A DNA stretch of 64,000 bases from Thermoanaerobacterium xylanolyticum LX-11 (lineage in GTDB: Bacteria > Bacillota > Thermoanaerobacteria > Thermoanaerobacterales > Thermoanaerobacteraceae): contig NC_015555.1 in assembly GCF_000189775.2 (NCBI RefSeq), forward strand, positions 1,127,001 through 1,191,000, given 5' to 3'. Shown piece after piece: positions 8,247 to 17,028 of this stretch. The position numbers and the translations under genes are program-made. The notes beneath the pieces were generated by a model, which did no database searches, was not told where the DNA came from, and saw only the letters and a program-made list of their open reading frames with translations. Position 1 is the first letter of the stretch, and each line of letters begins with the position of its first letter.

Positions 8247-9713
8247 ATGAGACTTGTGGATATATTAAAGGATGTAAATTATACAACGGTTAAAGGCAAC
8301 ATCGATGTTGATGTAAAAGGCATTTGCTATGATTCGAGAAATTCGAAAGAAGGTTCGCTATTTGTCGCAATCAAAGGATTTAAGTTTGATGGCGCGGATT
8401 ACATAAATGATGCTGTAGAAAGAGGAGCTGTTGCCATTGTAGTTGAACGTGAAGTAAGCATAGATAAAGACATCACCGTCATAAAAGTAGAAAATGCCAG
8501 GAAGTCATTGGCTAAAATCGCATCAAATTATTATGGAGATCCTTCAAAGCAGCTTTTTATGATAGGCGTGACAGGAACAAACGGCAAAACTTCTGTCACA
8601 TACATGATAAAGTCCATACTGGAAAGCCAGAACAATAAAGTCGGGTTGATAGGAACGATTCACAACATGATTGGCGATAAAGTTTATCCAACTGAGAGGA
8701 CTACGCCAGAGTCATTAGATCTTCAACGATACCTTAGGCTCATGGTTGATGAAGGTGTGAAATACGTAGTGATGGAAGTTTCTTCACATTCATTGGCGTT
8801 AAACAGAGTAGATGAATGCAAATTTGACATAGCTGTTTTTACGAATTTAACCCAAGACCATTTAGATTTTCATAAGACGATGGATGAATATGCTAATGCA
8901 AAGGCTAAACTTTTTAGAATGGCAAAGACAGCTTGCGTGATAAACATAGATGATGATTATTCTTCGTATATGATAGAGAATTCTAATGCTAAAGTTGTAA
9001 CATATGGTATAAAAGACTATGCATACATAATGGCAAAAGATATCAAAAACGATATTAAAGGTGCGAAATTTACCGTTCAGATAGAAGATATAAAAAGTGA
9101 AATAGCCTTAAAGATACCGGGACTATTTAGTGTTTACAATTCACTGGCGGCTATTTCAGTAGCATTTATATTGGGTATACCGCTTCAGTCTGTGAAAATG
9201 GCTCTTAAGGATGTCAAGATAAAAGGCAGATTTGAAGTTCTTGATTTGGATGTACCTTACAATGTAGTTATTGACTACGCCCACACTCCGGACGGACTTG
9301 AGAATTTGATGAAAGCATTTGGTGAATACAATACTGGGAAAAAGATATTGCTTTTTGGTTGTGGAGGTGACAGAGATAAAGGCAAACGCCCTAAAATGGG
9401 AGAAGTCGCTGGCAAATATGCTGATTTTGTAATTATAACTTCGGACAATCCAAGGTCGGAGGAGCCTATTAAGATAATACAAGAAATTGAAGAAGGCATT
9501 AAAAATACAAAATGTCCTTACACAATCATAGAAGATAGGAAAGAGGCTATAAAGTACGCACTATCTATAGCGAAGGACAATGACGTCGTAATTTTAGCTG
9601 GTAAAGGTCATGAAACATATCAAGTATTGAAAGACAAAGTCATAGATTTTGATGAAAGAGACATAGTAAGAGATATATTAAATGGAGATGAAAAAGTTGA
9701 TTTTAACAGTTAA
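8247..9713 (+). CDS. murE: UDP-MurNAc-L-alanyl-D-glutamate--2,6-diaminopimelate ligase
   Basis: 488-residue cytoplasmic Mur ligase adding the third stem-peptide residue with ATP. The ATP-binding motif GVTGTNGKTSVTYMI is near residue 108-122, central VMEVSSHSL holds the conserved Glu/His, and the C-terminal DNPR motif (Asp400-Arg403) is the signature of meso-diaminopimelate specificity rather than lysine. The peptidoglycan is therefore expected to be DAP type. ATG 8247 has TAGGAGG six bases upstream. The 3' end overlaps murF by 17 bases, indicating translational coupling. Confidence 0.97.
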   Translation: MRLVDILKDVNYTTVKGNIDVDVKGICYDSRNSKEGSLFVAIKGFKFDGADYINDAVERGAVAIVVEREVSIDKDITVIKVENARKSLAKIASNYYGDPSKQLFMIGVTGTNGKTSVTYMIKSILESQNNKVGLIGTIHNMIGDKVYPTERTTPESLDLQRYLRLMVDEGVKYVVMEVSSHSLALNRVDECKFDIAVFTNLTQDHLDFHKTMDEYANAKAKLFRMAKTACVINIDDDYSSYMIENSNAKVVTYGIKDYAYIMAKDIKNDIKGAKFTVQIEDIKSEIALKIPGLFSVYNSLAAISVAFILGIPLQSVKMALKDVKIKGRFEVLDLDVPYNVVIDYAHTPDGLENLMKAFGEYNTGKKILLFGCGGDRDKGKRPKMGEVAGKYADFVIITSDNPRSEEPIKIIQEIEEGIKNTKCPYTIIEDRKEAIKYALSIAKDNDVVILAGKGHETYQVLKDKVIDFDERDIVRDILNGDEKVDFNS

Positions 9714-11070
9714 AGAGATATTAGATGCGACAGAAGGGAAATTGCTATCTGGAGATATAAATATATGCGTAAGCGGTATAAGTACCGATTCGAGGACAAT
9801 TAAGCCTGGAGATTTGTTTATACCTTTAAAAGGTGAAAGATTCAATGGAGAGAAATTCATAGATGATGCCTTAAATGTAGGTTCTGCCTCACTTACAGAG
9901 TCTACCAATTGTATAAGGCACGATAATAAACCGATTATATTTGTCGAAGATACAAAAGACGCTTTGCACAGGATAGCTAAATATTATAGAAGTAAATTCA
10001 ATATTCCGTTTATTGCTGTAACTGGCAGCAGTGGAAAAACTACAACTAAGGATATGATTTACGATGTTTTATCGATGAAGTACAATGTCTTAAAGACAAT
10101 CGGAAATTTCAACAACGAGATCGGCTTGCCCCTTACCTTATTTACGCTTAATGATGATCATGATATGGCTGTCGTTGAAATGGGAATGAGCGGTTTTGGC
10201 GAAATAAGAAGGTTAAAAAACATTGCATCTCCTAATGTTGCGGTATATACAAACATTGGAGTTGCTCACATTGAAAAATTAGGTTCTCGTGAAAATATAT
10301 TAAAGGCAAAATCAGAACTTATTGAAGATTTTAAAAATGGCGATACAGTCGTAATTAATGCAGATGATGATATGTTAATAAAAATGCTTGAAAAAAAAGG
10401 TCCTAAATTTGTGACATACGGCATAAATAATGGCGATATTAAGGCCTTTGACATAGAATTAAATGAAGAATCTTCAAAATACAAGGTTTTGATAGATGGG
10501 TATGTATTAGACGTAGAATTAAACGTACCTGGAAAACACAATATATACAATTCTTTAGCGGCAATTTGTATAGGAATCCAATTTGATGTCAATAAAGAAG
10601 ATATAAGGAAAGCACTGGCTAAGTTTCAACCAAGTGCTATGAGATTAAATATAATAGATGTCGCAGGTATTAAAATTATAAACGATGTGTATAATGCAAA
10701 TCCTTCATCTATGAAAGCTGCTTTGTCAGTTTTAGGTGGATATACAGAGAGAAGAAAAGTAGCTGTTTTAGGCAATATGTTAGAGTTAGGACAGTATAAA
10801 GACATTGCACATCGAGAGGTTGGCGAGTACGTGAAGGAAAATGACATTGATGTACTTATAACAGTTGGAGATTATGCTTTAAAAATAGCTGATGGGGCAA
10901 TAGAAAAAGGAATGAACAATGATAATGTCTTTAGATGTGCTAATAATGCAGAAGCCATTGATGTCATAAAAAATATTATGAAAGAAAGTGACATATTTTT
11001 AGTTAAAGGTTCAAGAGGGATGGAGATGGAGGAAATCGTGAAATTTTTGCAGGAGAGTGCTTATAAATGA
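9697..11070 (+). CDS. murF: UDP-MurNAc-tripeptide--D-alanyl-D-alanine ligase
   Basis: About 457-residue Mur ligase that adds D-Ala-D-Ala to UDP-MurNAc-tripeptide. It shows the N-terminal substrate domain (SGISTDSRTIKPGDLFIPL), the P-loop VTGSSGKTTTKDM, the MurF-specific VEMGMSGFGEI and a C-terminal domain with NDVYNANPSSMKAAL. I prefer TTG 9697 (product begins MILTVKEILDA, the family N-terminus) because GGAG at 9684-9687 is nine bases upstream; ATG 9682 and 9688 lie on top of that SD. It overlaps murE by 17 bases and mraY by four. Confidence 0.95.
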   Translation: MILTVKEILDATEGKLLSGDINICVSGISTDSRTIKPGDLFIPLKGERFNGEKFIDDALNVGSASLTESTNCIRHDNKPIIFVEDTKDALHRIAKYYRSKFNIPFIAVTGSSGKTTTKDMIYDVLSMKYNVLKTIGNFNNEIGLPLTLFTLNDDHDMAVVEMGMSGFGEIRRLKNIASPNVAVYTNIGVAHIEKLGSRENILKAKSELIEDFKNGDTVVINADDDMLIKMLEKKGPKFVTYGINNGDIKAFDIELNEESSKYKVLIDGYVLDVELNVPGKHNIYNSLAAICIGIQFDVNKEDIRKALAKFQPSAMRLNIIDVAGIKIINDVYNANPSSMKAALSVLGGYTERRKVAVLGNMLELGQYKDIAHREVGEYVKENDIDVLITVGDYALKIADGAIEKGMNNDNVFRCANNAEAIDVIKNIMKESDIFLVKGSRGMEMEEIVKFLQESAYK

Positions 11071-12017
11071 TACAAAAGATGATATTTGCTACAATTGTTT
11101 CCTTTTTAATTTGTGTCGTATTAGGTCCTATTGTTATTCCGTGGCTAACTAAATTAAAGTTTGGTCAAAGTGTAAGAAGCGATGGACCTAAGACGCATCT
11201 AAAAAAAGCTGGAACACCTACAATGGGTGGAATAATCATAATTATCTCTTTGCTCATTGCTGATATTGTATTTTCAAAATGGGATAAATACATGGCTTTG
11301 TTAATCACGATAACATTAGGATATGGAATAATCGGCTTTTTGGATGACTACATGAAAGTGAGGTATAAAAGATCGCTGGGTCTTACTGCCAGGCAAAAGC
11401 TTTTAGGTCAATTTGCATTAGCTATTTTGTTTGCGTATTTTTCGAAGAATATAGTTGGCACTGATGTAATAGTTCCATTTTTGAAGCGAGAAATTGATTT
11501 AGGCTACTTTTACATACCGTTTATAATGTTTGTAGTTGTTGGAACTGTAAATAGTGTTAATCTAACGGATGGATTGGATGGGCTTGCATCAGGAGTATCC
11601 TTTATGGTTACCGCTTTTTTTACCTTAATAGGCTTTTTTATGAACAATTCATCGTTAACTGTGTTTGGTGCAGCAATTACTGGTGCACTTCTTGGATTTT
11701 TGAAGTTTAATAGATACCCTGCTGAAGTGTTTATGGGAGATACAGGTTCACTTGCAATTGGTGGAGCTGTAGCGGCTTTGGCAACAATGACTAAATTGCC
11801 TGTTATTTTAGTAGTGGTGGGAATTGTCTATGTCGCTGAAGCATTGTCGGTCATAATGCAGGTTGTATCCTTTAGACTTACAGGTAAAAGGATATTTAAA
11901 ATGAGCCCTCTCCATCATCATTTTGAGCTTTCTGGTTGGTCAGAGACTAAAGTCGTGTTTTTATTTTGGATGGTAACTTTGATAGCAGTGTTTGTGTCAT
12001 TTTATGGAATAAGTTAA
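11067..12017 (+). CDS. mraY: Phospho-MurNAc-pentapeptide-transferase MraY
   Basis: 316-residue integral membrane enzyme, about ten membrane segments, that transfers phospho-MurNAc-pentapeptide to undecaprenyl phosphate to make lipid I. Signature motifs: DDYMKVR in the first cytoplasmic loop, NLTDGLDGLASG, the FMGDTGSLAIGG segment and the C-terminal MSPLHHHFEL histidine motif. Normal length for the family. Its ATG overlaps the murF stop in an ATGA arrangement, so the two are coupled. Confidence 0.97.
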   Translation: MIQKMIFATIVSFLICVVLGPIVIPWLTKLKFGQSVRSDGPKTHLKKAGTPTMGGIIIIISLLIADIVFSKWDKYMALLITITLGYGIIGFLDDYMKVRYKRSLGLTARQKLLGQFALAILFAYFSKNIVGTDVIVPFLKREIDLGYFYIPFIMFVVVGTVNSVNLTDGLDGLASGVSFMVTAFFTLIGFFMNNSSLTVFGAAITGALLGFLKFNRYPAEVFMGDTGSLAIGGAVAALATMTKLPVILVVVGIVYVAEALSVIMQVVSFRLTGKRIFKMSPLHHHFELSGWSETKVVFLFWMVTLIAVFVSFYGIS

Positions 12018-12069
12018 ATATATCCTAAAAATCAGAATGAAAAATTTTTTTATGATTCAGGAGGAAAAA

Positions 12070-13434
12070 ATGGACTTTTGTGGTAAAAAAGTTGTTGTAG
12101 CAGGATTTGGGTTAAGTGGCAAAGCTCTGTGTAAGGTCTTATTGATGTTAAATGCTAAAATATTTGTGTTTGATTCAGAAAATGAAGATAAGTTTGGTGA
12201 TGATTTAAAAGAGTTTAAAGAAAAAGGTGTGATATTTTGCTTTAAAAAAGTTACAGACGAACTTTTAAATGGCACAGAAATGGTTGTCGTCAGTCCTGGG
12301 ATTTCTATGGATTCTGATATAGTCGTATTGTCAAAATCAAAAGGTATTGATGTAATAGGTGAGGTGGAGTTTGCTTATAGGTTGTCAAAAGCGCCTATAT
12401 ACGCTATAACTGGTACAAATGGAAAGACTACTACAACATCGCTGCTTGGTGAAATATTTAAAGCGTCAGGTGTAAAGACATATGTTGCAGGAAACATAGG
12501 ATATCCTCTTGTTGAAGCAGCAATAAATGCTAATGCGGAGGATGTCATTGTAGCGGAAATAAGCAGTTTTCAATTGGAAACAATAAAGGAGTTTAAACCT
12601 GTAATAAGCGCAATAATAAATATAACCCCGGATCATTTGAATAGACACAAGACATTGGAAAACTACATTGAAATCAAAGGGCGGATTTTTGAAAATCAAA
12701 CTGCTGATCAATTTACTGTCTTAAATTATGATGATAAAAATATTTCTTCTTTATTTAAAAAAGCCAAGTGCAATGTTTTTCCATTTAGCAGAAATAGAGC
12801 TTTAGAGTACGGTACGTATCTTGAAAATGGAAAAATCATAATCTCTGCAAATGGAGAAAAAAGTACGATAATAGACATTGAAGACATATATATTCCAGGA
12901 AATCACAATGTAGAAAATGCCATGGTAGCATCTACAATGGCTTATTTGGCAGGAATTGATATTAAGGTCATAAGTGAAACATTGAGGACATTTAAAGGCG
13001 TTGAGCATAGGATTGAATTTGTAAGAAACGTAAATGGAGTCAAATATTACAATGACTCAAAAGGTACAAATCCAGATGCGGCAATAAAAGCTATTGAAGC
13101 CATGAAAGGCCCTATCATATTGATTGCCGGTGGATATGACAAAGGTGTAAGTTTTGATGAATTTACTGCTTCTTTTAAAGGTCGCGTAAAAAAATTGATT
13201 CTGCTTGGCGAGACAAAAGATTTAATCTATAAATCTGCTATAAAAGAAGGGTATTCAGAAGATGATGTTATATTTGTAGAAAGCATAGATGATGCTGTTT
13301 ATGCTGCTTATAATGCGGCTAAACCTGGTGACAATGTGCTTTTATCGCCTGCTTGTGCAAGTTGGGATATGTTTAGAAATTATGAAGAGAGAGGCAGACT
13401 CTTTAAAGATGCAGTAAATTCTTTGAGGGGGTAG
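12070..13434 (+). CDS. murD: UDP-MurNAc-L-alanine--D-glutamate ligase
   Basis: 454-residue Mur ligase that adds D-glutamate. It has an N-terminal Rossmann-like domain (VVVAGFGLSGKALC), the ATP motif AITGTNGKTTTTSLLG, the EISSFQLE motif with the conserved Glu, and a C-terminal domain with YNDSKGTNPDA and LLSPACASWDMF, both diagnostic of MurD. ATG 12070 is five bases after a strong AGGAGG. Upstream in-frame starts (12037, 12052) have no SD and would add non-conserved residues. Confidence 0.96.
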   Translation: MDFCGKKVVVAGFGLSGKALCKVLLMLNAKIFVFDSENEDKFGDDLKEFKEKGVIFCFKKVTDELLNGTEMVVVSPGISMDSDIVVLSKSKGIDVIGEVEFAYRLSKAPIYAITGTNGKTTTTSLLGEIFKASGVKTYVAGNIGYPLVEAAINANAEDVIVAEISSFQLETIKEFKPVISAIINITPDHLNRHKTLENYIEIKGRIFENQTADQFTVLNYDDKNISSLFKKAKCNVFPFSRNRALEYGTYLENGKIIISANGEKSTIIDIEDIYIPGNHNVENAMVASTMAYLAGIDIKVISETLRTFKGVEHRIEFVRNVNGVKYYNDSKGTNPDAAIKAIEAMKGPIILIAGGYDKGVSFDEFTASFKGRVKKLILLGETKDLIYKSAIKEGYSEDDVIFVESIDDAVYAAYNAAKPGDNVLLSPACASWDMFRNYEERGRLFKDAVNSLRG

Positions 13435-13439
13435 GCTCA

Positions 13440-14546
13440 GTGAATCGAAAGTATCCCGTTGATTACAATATACTTATCTCTGTATTGGTTCTTGTGTCCA
13501 TAGGTGTTGTGATGGTATTTAGCGCAAGCTCTGCAAATGCGTATTACCAGTACCATGATTCATTCTATTTTTTGAAGCGTCAGCTTTTGTGGGCAATTAT
13601 CGGCTTCTTTGCTATGACATTTATGATGAATTTTGATTATCATAAATTGAAGAAGCTGTCAAATGGGTTGTTGATATTGTCCATAATTTTACTTATAGTG
13701 GTATTGATTCCAGGAATAGGAAGTACAAGGTACAATTCTACCAGATGGATTGAAATAGGCGGATTCACTCTGCAGCCGTCAGAAATAGCTAAATACGCCA
13801 TAATACTGTTTTTTGCAAAATATTTTGATAATAACCCTAATTATGCAAAAAGCTTTAAAAAGGGAGTCCTTCCTGTACTATTGATTGCCGGAATATTCTT
13901 TTTACTCATTATGAAGCAGCCAAATTTCAGCACTGCTGGTACAATATTTATCATTTCCATAATAATTTTATTTGTGGCGGGTGCAAAATTATCATTTATG
14001 GCGACGTTGTTTGGAGTTGGTGGCTCTGCAGCTATTATCGTTGTGACCAGCATAAAGTACATAAGGCAAAGGGTGTTTACTTTTTTAAATCCTTGGCAGG
14101 ACATAAAAGGGCATGGCTATCAAATTGTACAGTCGTTGTATGCTTTAGGTTCAGGTGGGCTTTTTGGAGTCGGTTTAGGCAGAAGTCGTCAGAAGTTTAT
14201 GTATCTGCCAATGCCACAAAACGACTTTATTTTTTCAATAATCGGTGAAGAGCTTGGCCTTATTGGAACAGCTTCTATACTGCTGCTTTTTCTGTATCTT
14301 ATAATAAGAGGCCTTAGAGTTGCGGCAAAAGCTCCGGATGTATTTGGATGCCTTATCGCTACAGGTATTGTAGGTGTGATCGGCGTTCAAACTTTGATAA
14401 ATGTTGCAGTTGTAACTTCATCAATGCCAGCTACTGGTGTGTCTTTGCCATTTATCAGTTATGGTGGGACATCTACAGTCTTTATGATGGCTGCAATGGG
14501 CATATTATTGAATATATCAAGGTACGCAAACATGGATAGGAGTTGA
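13440..14546 (+). CDS. spoVE: SEDS-family lipid II polymerase, FtsW/SpoVE type
   Basis: 368-residue polytopic protein (about ten membrane segments) of the SEDS glycosyltransferase family that polymerises lipid II with a partner class B PBP. Visible hallmarks are VLVSIGVVMVFSASS at the N-terminus, GGFTLQPSEIAKYAIILF, PMPQNDFIFSIIGEELG and the C-terminal PFISYGGTSTVFMMAAMGILL. GTG 13440 follows GGGGGTAGG by a few bases, six bases after murD. In clostridial clusters this position is annotated either ftsW or spoVE. Here it is the only SEDS gene in the window, probably pairing with the SpoVD-type PBP upstream. Confidence 0.92.
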   Translation: MNRKYPVDYNILISVLVLVSIGVVMVFSASSANAYYQYHDSFYFLKRQLLWAIIGFFAMTFMMNFDYHKLKKLSNGLLILSIILLIVVLIPGIGSTRYNSTRWIEIGGFTLQPSEIAKYAIILFFAKYFDNNPNYAKSFKKGVLPVLLIAGIFFLLIMKQPNFSTAGTIFIISIIILFVAGAKLSFMATLFGVGGSAAIIVVTSIKYIRQRVFTFLNPWQDIKGHGYQIVQSLYALGSGGLFGVGLGRSRQKFMYLPMPQNDFIFSIIGEELGLIGTASILLLFLYLIIRGLRVAAKAPDVFGCLIATGIVGVIGVQTLINVAVVTSSMPATGVSLPFISYGGTSTVFMMAAMGILLNISRYANMDRS

Positions 14547-14550
14547 TGAA

Positions 14551-15645
14551 ATGAGGTACTTATTGACAGGTGGCGGTACAGGTGGTCATATATATCCGGC
14601 AGTGGCGATTGCAAATGAAATCATGCGAAACGAAAAAGATGCAGAGATATTATTTGTTGGAACAGAAAATGGACTTGAAAAAGAGTTGGTGCCAAAGTCA
14701 GGTTATACCCTTAAAACGATAAGGGTAAAAGGATTTAAGCGAAAATTATCAGTTGATACGATAAAGACTATTAAGATAGCTTTCGATGGTTTGATAGATG
14801 CAAAAAAAATAATAAATGATTATAGACCAGATGTAGTAATTGGAACAGGGGGATATGTGTGTGGTCCTGTAGTCATGACAGCAGCCCTTATGAAGATACC
14901 AACGCTTATTCATGAGCAAAATGCTTATCCGGGACTTACAAATAGGATACTTTCAAGGTTTGTGGATATTGTGGCCGTTGCATTTGATGAGTCAAAAAAG
15001 TACTTTCGAAATAAAGGCAAAATCTTTGTGACAGGTAATCCCGTTAGAATGGAGATTTTGAATGGAGATAGAAAAAAGGCATTGAGAAAATGGGGCTTAG
15101 ATGAGACGAAAAAAGTAGTGGTTTCTGTAGGAGGTAGCAGAGGGGCTGCCAAAATTAATGAATACATGGTTGAAGTGATAAAAAAGGCGAGAGAAGAATT
15201 TCAGGTTCTCATGATAACAGGAAAAAATCAGTATGACAGTGTAATAAAAATGATCAAAGATTACGATATAAGATTAGGAGAAAATATTAAGATAATTCCG
15301 TATTGTTATGAAATGGGTGATATCTATTCAATTGCAGATGTAATTGTGTGTAGATCAGGTGCAATCACACTTGCAGAATTGTTAGCCACATCAACTGCAT
15401 CGATTTTAATTCCGTCTCCAAATGTTACTCACAATCATCAAGAGTACAATGCAAGAGTTCTTGAAAAAAATGGTGCAGCTTTGGTGATTCTTGAAAAAGA
15501 CTTAAATGGAGATGTTTTGCATAAAAAGATATTATCTATCGTAAATGACTCCAGTAAGCTTAAAACCATGAAAGCTAATGCAAAAAAGTTATCAAAGATA
15601 GATGCTGCCAATGAAATTTATAGGCTTGTTTGTAAGCTAAAATAG
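14551..15645 (+). CDS. murG: UDP-GlcNAc:lipid I N-acetylglucosaminyltransferase MurG
   Basis: 364-residue GT28 glycosyltransferase on the inner face of the membrane that converts lipid I to lipid II. The N-terminal domain has the glycine-rich LTGGGTGGHIYPAVA and the VIGTGGYVCGPV loop; the C-terminal domain has VSVGGSRGA and the CRSGAITLAELLA segment that binds UDP-GlcNAc. Length is normal. It starts four bases after spoVE, preceded by a GGAG inside the spoVE 3' end. A structured 70-base leader separates it from murA. No murC lies in this cluster. Confidence 0.96.
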   Translation: MRYLLTGGGTGGHIYPAVAIANEIMRNEKDAEILFVGTENGLEKELVPKSGYTLKTIRVKGFKRKLSVDTIKTIKIAFDGLIDAKKIINDYRPDVVIGTGGYVCGPVVMTAALMKIPTLIHEQNAYPGLTNRILSRFVDIVAVAFDESKKYFRNKGKIFVTGNPVRMEILNGDRKKALRKWGLDETKKVVVSVGGSRGAAKINEYMVEVIKKAREEFQVLMITGKNQYDSVIKMIKDYDIRLGENIKIIPYCYEMGDIYSIADVIVCRSGAITLAELLATSTASILIPSPNVTHNHQEYNARVLEKNGAALVILEKDLNGDVLHKKILSIVNDSSKLKTMKANAKKLSKIDAANEIYRLVCKLK

Positions 15646-15653
15646 GCGATGTA

Positions 15654-15704
15654 ACCTCCTGAAGCATAGGTGCATATTATGAATTGTACAGCTTAACAGG
15701 AGGT
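15654..15704 (+). promoter_or_regulatory. murA leader hairpin that would sequester the Shine-Dalgarno sequence
   Basis: ACCTCCTG (15654-15661) is perfectly complementary to CAGGAGGT (15697-15704), which contains the murA SD. The stem continues inward with AAGC / GCTT after a two-base bulge, closing a 25-base loop. The left arm itself is an anti-SD copy (CCTCCT). In the folded state the murA SD is fully paired, so translation should depend on opening this hairpin, for example by ribosomes leaving murG eight bases upstream or by a ligand or protein. Confidence 0.65.
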
Positions 15705-15710
15705 GATAGA

Positions 15711-15719
15711 ATGGGATGA
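15711..15719 (+). other. Two-codon mini-ORF (AUG-GGA-UGA) overlapping the murA start
   Basis: The SD core GGAGG (15699-15703) is seven bases from ATG 15711 but twelve from the murA ATG at 15716. The mini-ORF reads Met-Gly-stop, and its UGA overlaps the murA AUG as AUGA. The best-spaced start therefore feeds directly into a termination-reinitiation site for murA. Function is inferred from spacing only. Confidence 0.45.
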
Positions 15720-16966
15720 AATATGTCATTAAAGGAGGAAATAGATTAAAAGGTGAGGTACGGATAAACGGTGCGAAAAATTCTGTATTGCCGATACTTG
15801 CTGCAACACTATTAAACAAAGGTGTAAGTATTTTACATTCTTGCCCAAGATTAAAAGATGTTTATTCTATGATAGAAATATTAAGACACTTAGGCTGTAC
15901 AGTAGAATTTGATGGGTCAGACATTATAGTAGATTCCAGTGGTATCATTGATTACCACATTCCAGACAGATTAATGAGAGCAATGAGATCATCCATTTTT
16001 TTGATGGGAGCATTGGTGGCAAGAAATAATGTTGCTCAGATCAGCTTTCCAGGAGGATGTGACATAGGGCATAGGCCTATTGACTTGCACCTAAAAAGTT
16101 TAAAAAAGCTTGGCATATCAATAGATGAATCGTATGGATTTATCAATTGTGAAAGCAAGTCAATTTGCGGCAATGAAATACATCTTGATATACCCAGCGT
16201 TGGTGCAACTGAAAATATAATGTTGGCTGCATCCATGGCTGATGGAACTACAGTTATAGGAAATGCTGCAAAAGAGCCGGAGATAGAGGATCTACAAAAT
16301 TTTCTAAATTCGATGGGTGCCAAGATTTCAGGTGCAGGTACAAATACTATTGTGATACGAGGCGTAAAAGAATTGCATGATACGGAATACACAATAATAC
16401 CTGATAGGATAGTTGCAGGGACTTATCTTATTGCATCAGCTATTACAAAAGGAGAGGTAGTTCTTAAAAATGTGATTAAAAGACACGTAGATTCTCTTTT
16501 GTCAAAGCTAAATGAATGTGGTTTTAAAATATCACATGGCAATGACTTTATAAAACTTAATTCTACCGGTAGAGCCAAGGCAGTTGACATGATAATAACT
16601 CTCCCATATCCTGGTTTTCCAACGGATCTTCAGGCACAAATGGTTTCACTTTTAGCTACTGCGGATGGGACATCTATAATTACGGAGACTATTTTTGACA
16701 ATAGGTTTAAATATACAGAGGAATTAGTAAGAATGGGTGCAGATATTAAAGTAGATGGGCGAATTGCGGTAGTGAAAGGAGTTGACAAGCTTACGGGAAC
16801 AAATGTCGTTGCAAAAGATTTAAGAGGTGGTGCAGCACTGGTCTTAGCCGGATTAGGTGCTATTGGCACTACAATTGTAGAAGACATAGAACATATTGAT
16901 AGAGGATATGAAGATTTTAGCGAAAATTTAAAAAATCTTGGTGCTGACATAGAAAGGACTATGTAA
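15716..16966 (+). CDS. murA: UDP-N-acetylglucosamine 1-carboxyvinyltransferase
   Basis: 416-residue cytosolic EPT-type enzyme that transfers enolpyruvate from PEP to UDP-GlcNAc, the first committed step of peptidoglycan synthesis. The N-terminus NRLKGEVRINGAKNSVLPI contains the conserved Lys/Asn pair. The catalytic loop PGGCDIGHRPID places Cys115 at the same number as in the E. coli enzyme, so fosfomycin sensitivity is expected. ATG 15716 gives the family N-terminus MKYVIKGGN; the SD is hairpin-bound (see leader) and overlaps a mini-ORF. The stop codon is inside a strong palindrome. Confidence 0.96.
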   Translation: MKYVIKGGNRLKGEVRINGAKNSVLPILAATLLNKGVSILHSCPRLKDVYSMIEILRHLGCTVEFDGSDIIVDSSGIIDYHIPDRLMRAMRSSIFLMGALVARNNVAQISFPGGCDIGHRPIDLHLKSLKKLGISIDESYGFINCESKSICGNEIHLDIPSVGATENIMLAASMADGTTVIGNAAKEPEIEDLQNFLNSMGAKISGAGTNTIVIRGVKELHDTEYTIIPDRIVAGTYLIASAITKGEVVLKNVIKRHVDSLLSKLNECGFKISHGNDFIKLNSTGRAKAVDMIITLPYPGFPTDLQAQMVSLLATADGTSIITETIFDNRFKYTEELVRMGADIKVDGRIAVVKGVDKLTGTNVVAKDLRGGAALVLAGLGAIGTTIVEDIEHIDRGYEDFSENLKNLGADIERTM

Positions 16967-16988
16967 AACAGCCAATGCTGTTTTACAT
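16961..16988 (+). other. Perfect 12-bp hairpin without U-tract at the murA-divIB junction
   Basis: ATGTAAAACAGC and GCTGTTTTACAT flank a CAAT loop, twelve uninterrupted pairs. It starts three bases before the murA TAA. No run of T follows, so it is unlikely to terminate fully; it may stabilise the upstream mRNA 3' end, set a processing site or attenuate divIB. Confidence 0.6.
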
Positions 16989-17028
16989 CATCTAAAATTT
17001 GTACAAGCATATGATAGAGGCGATGTAT

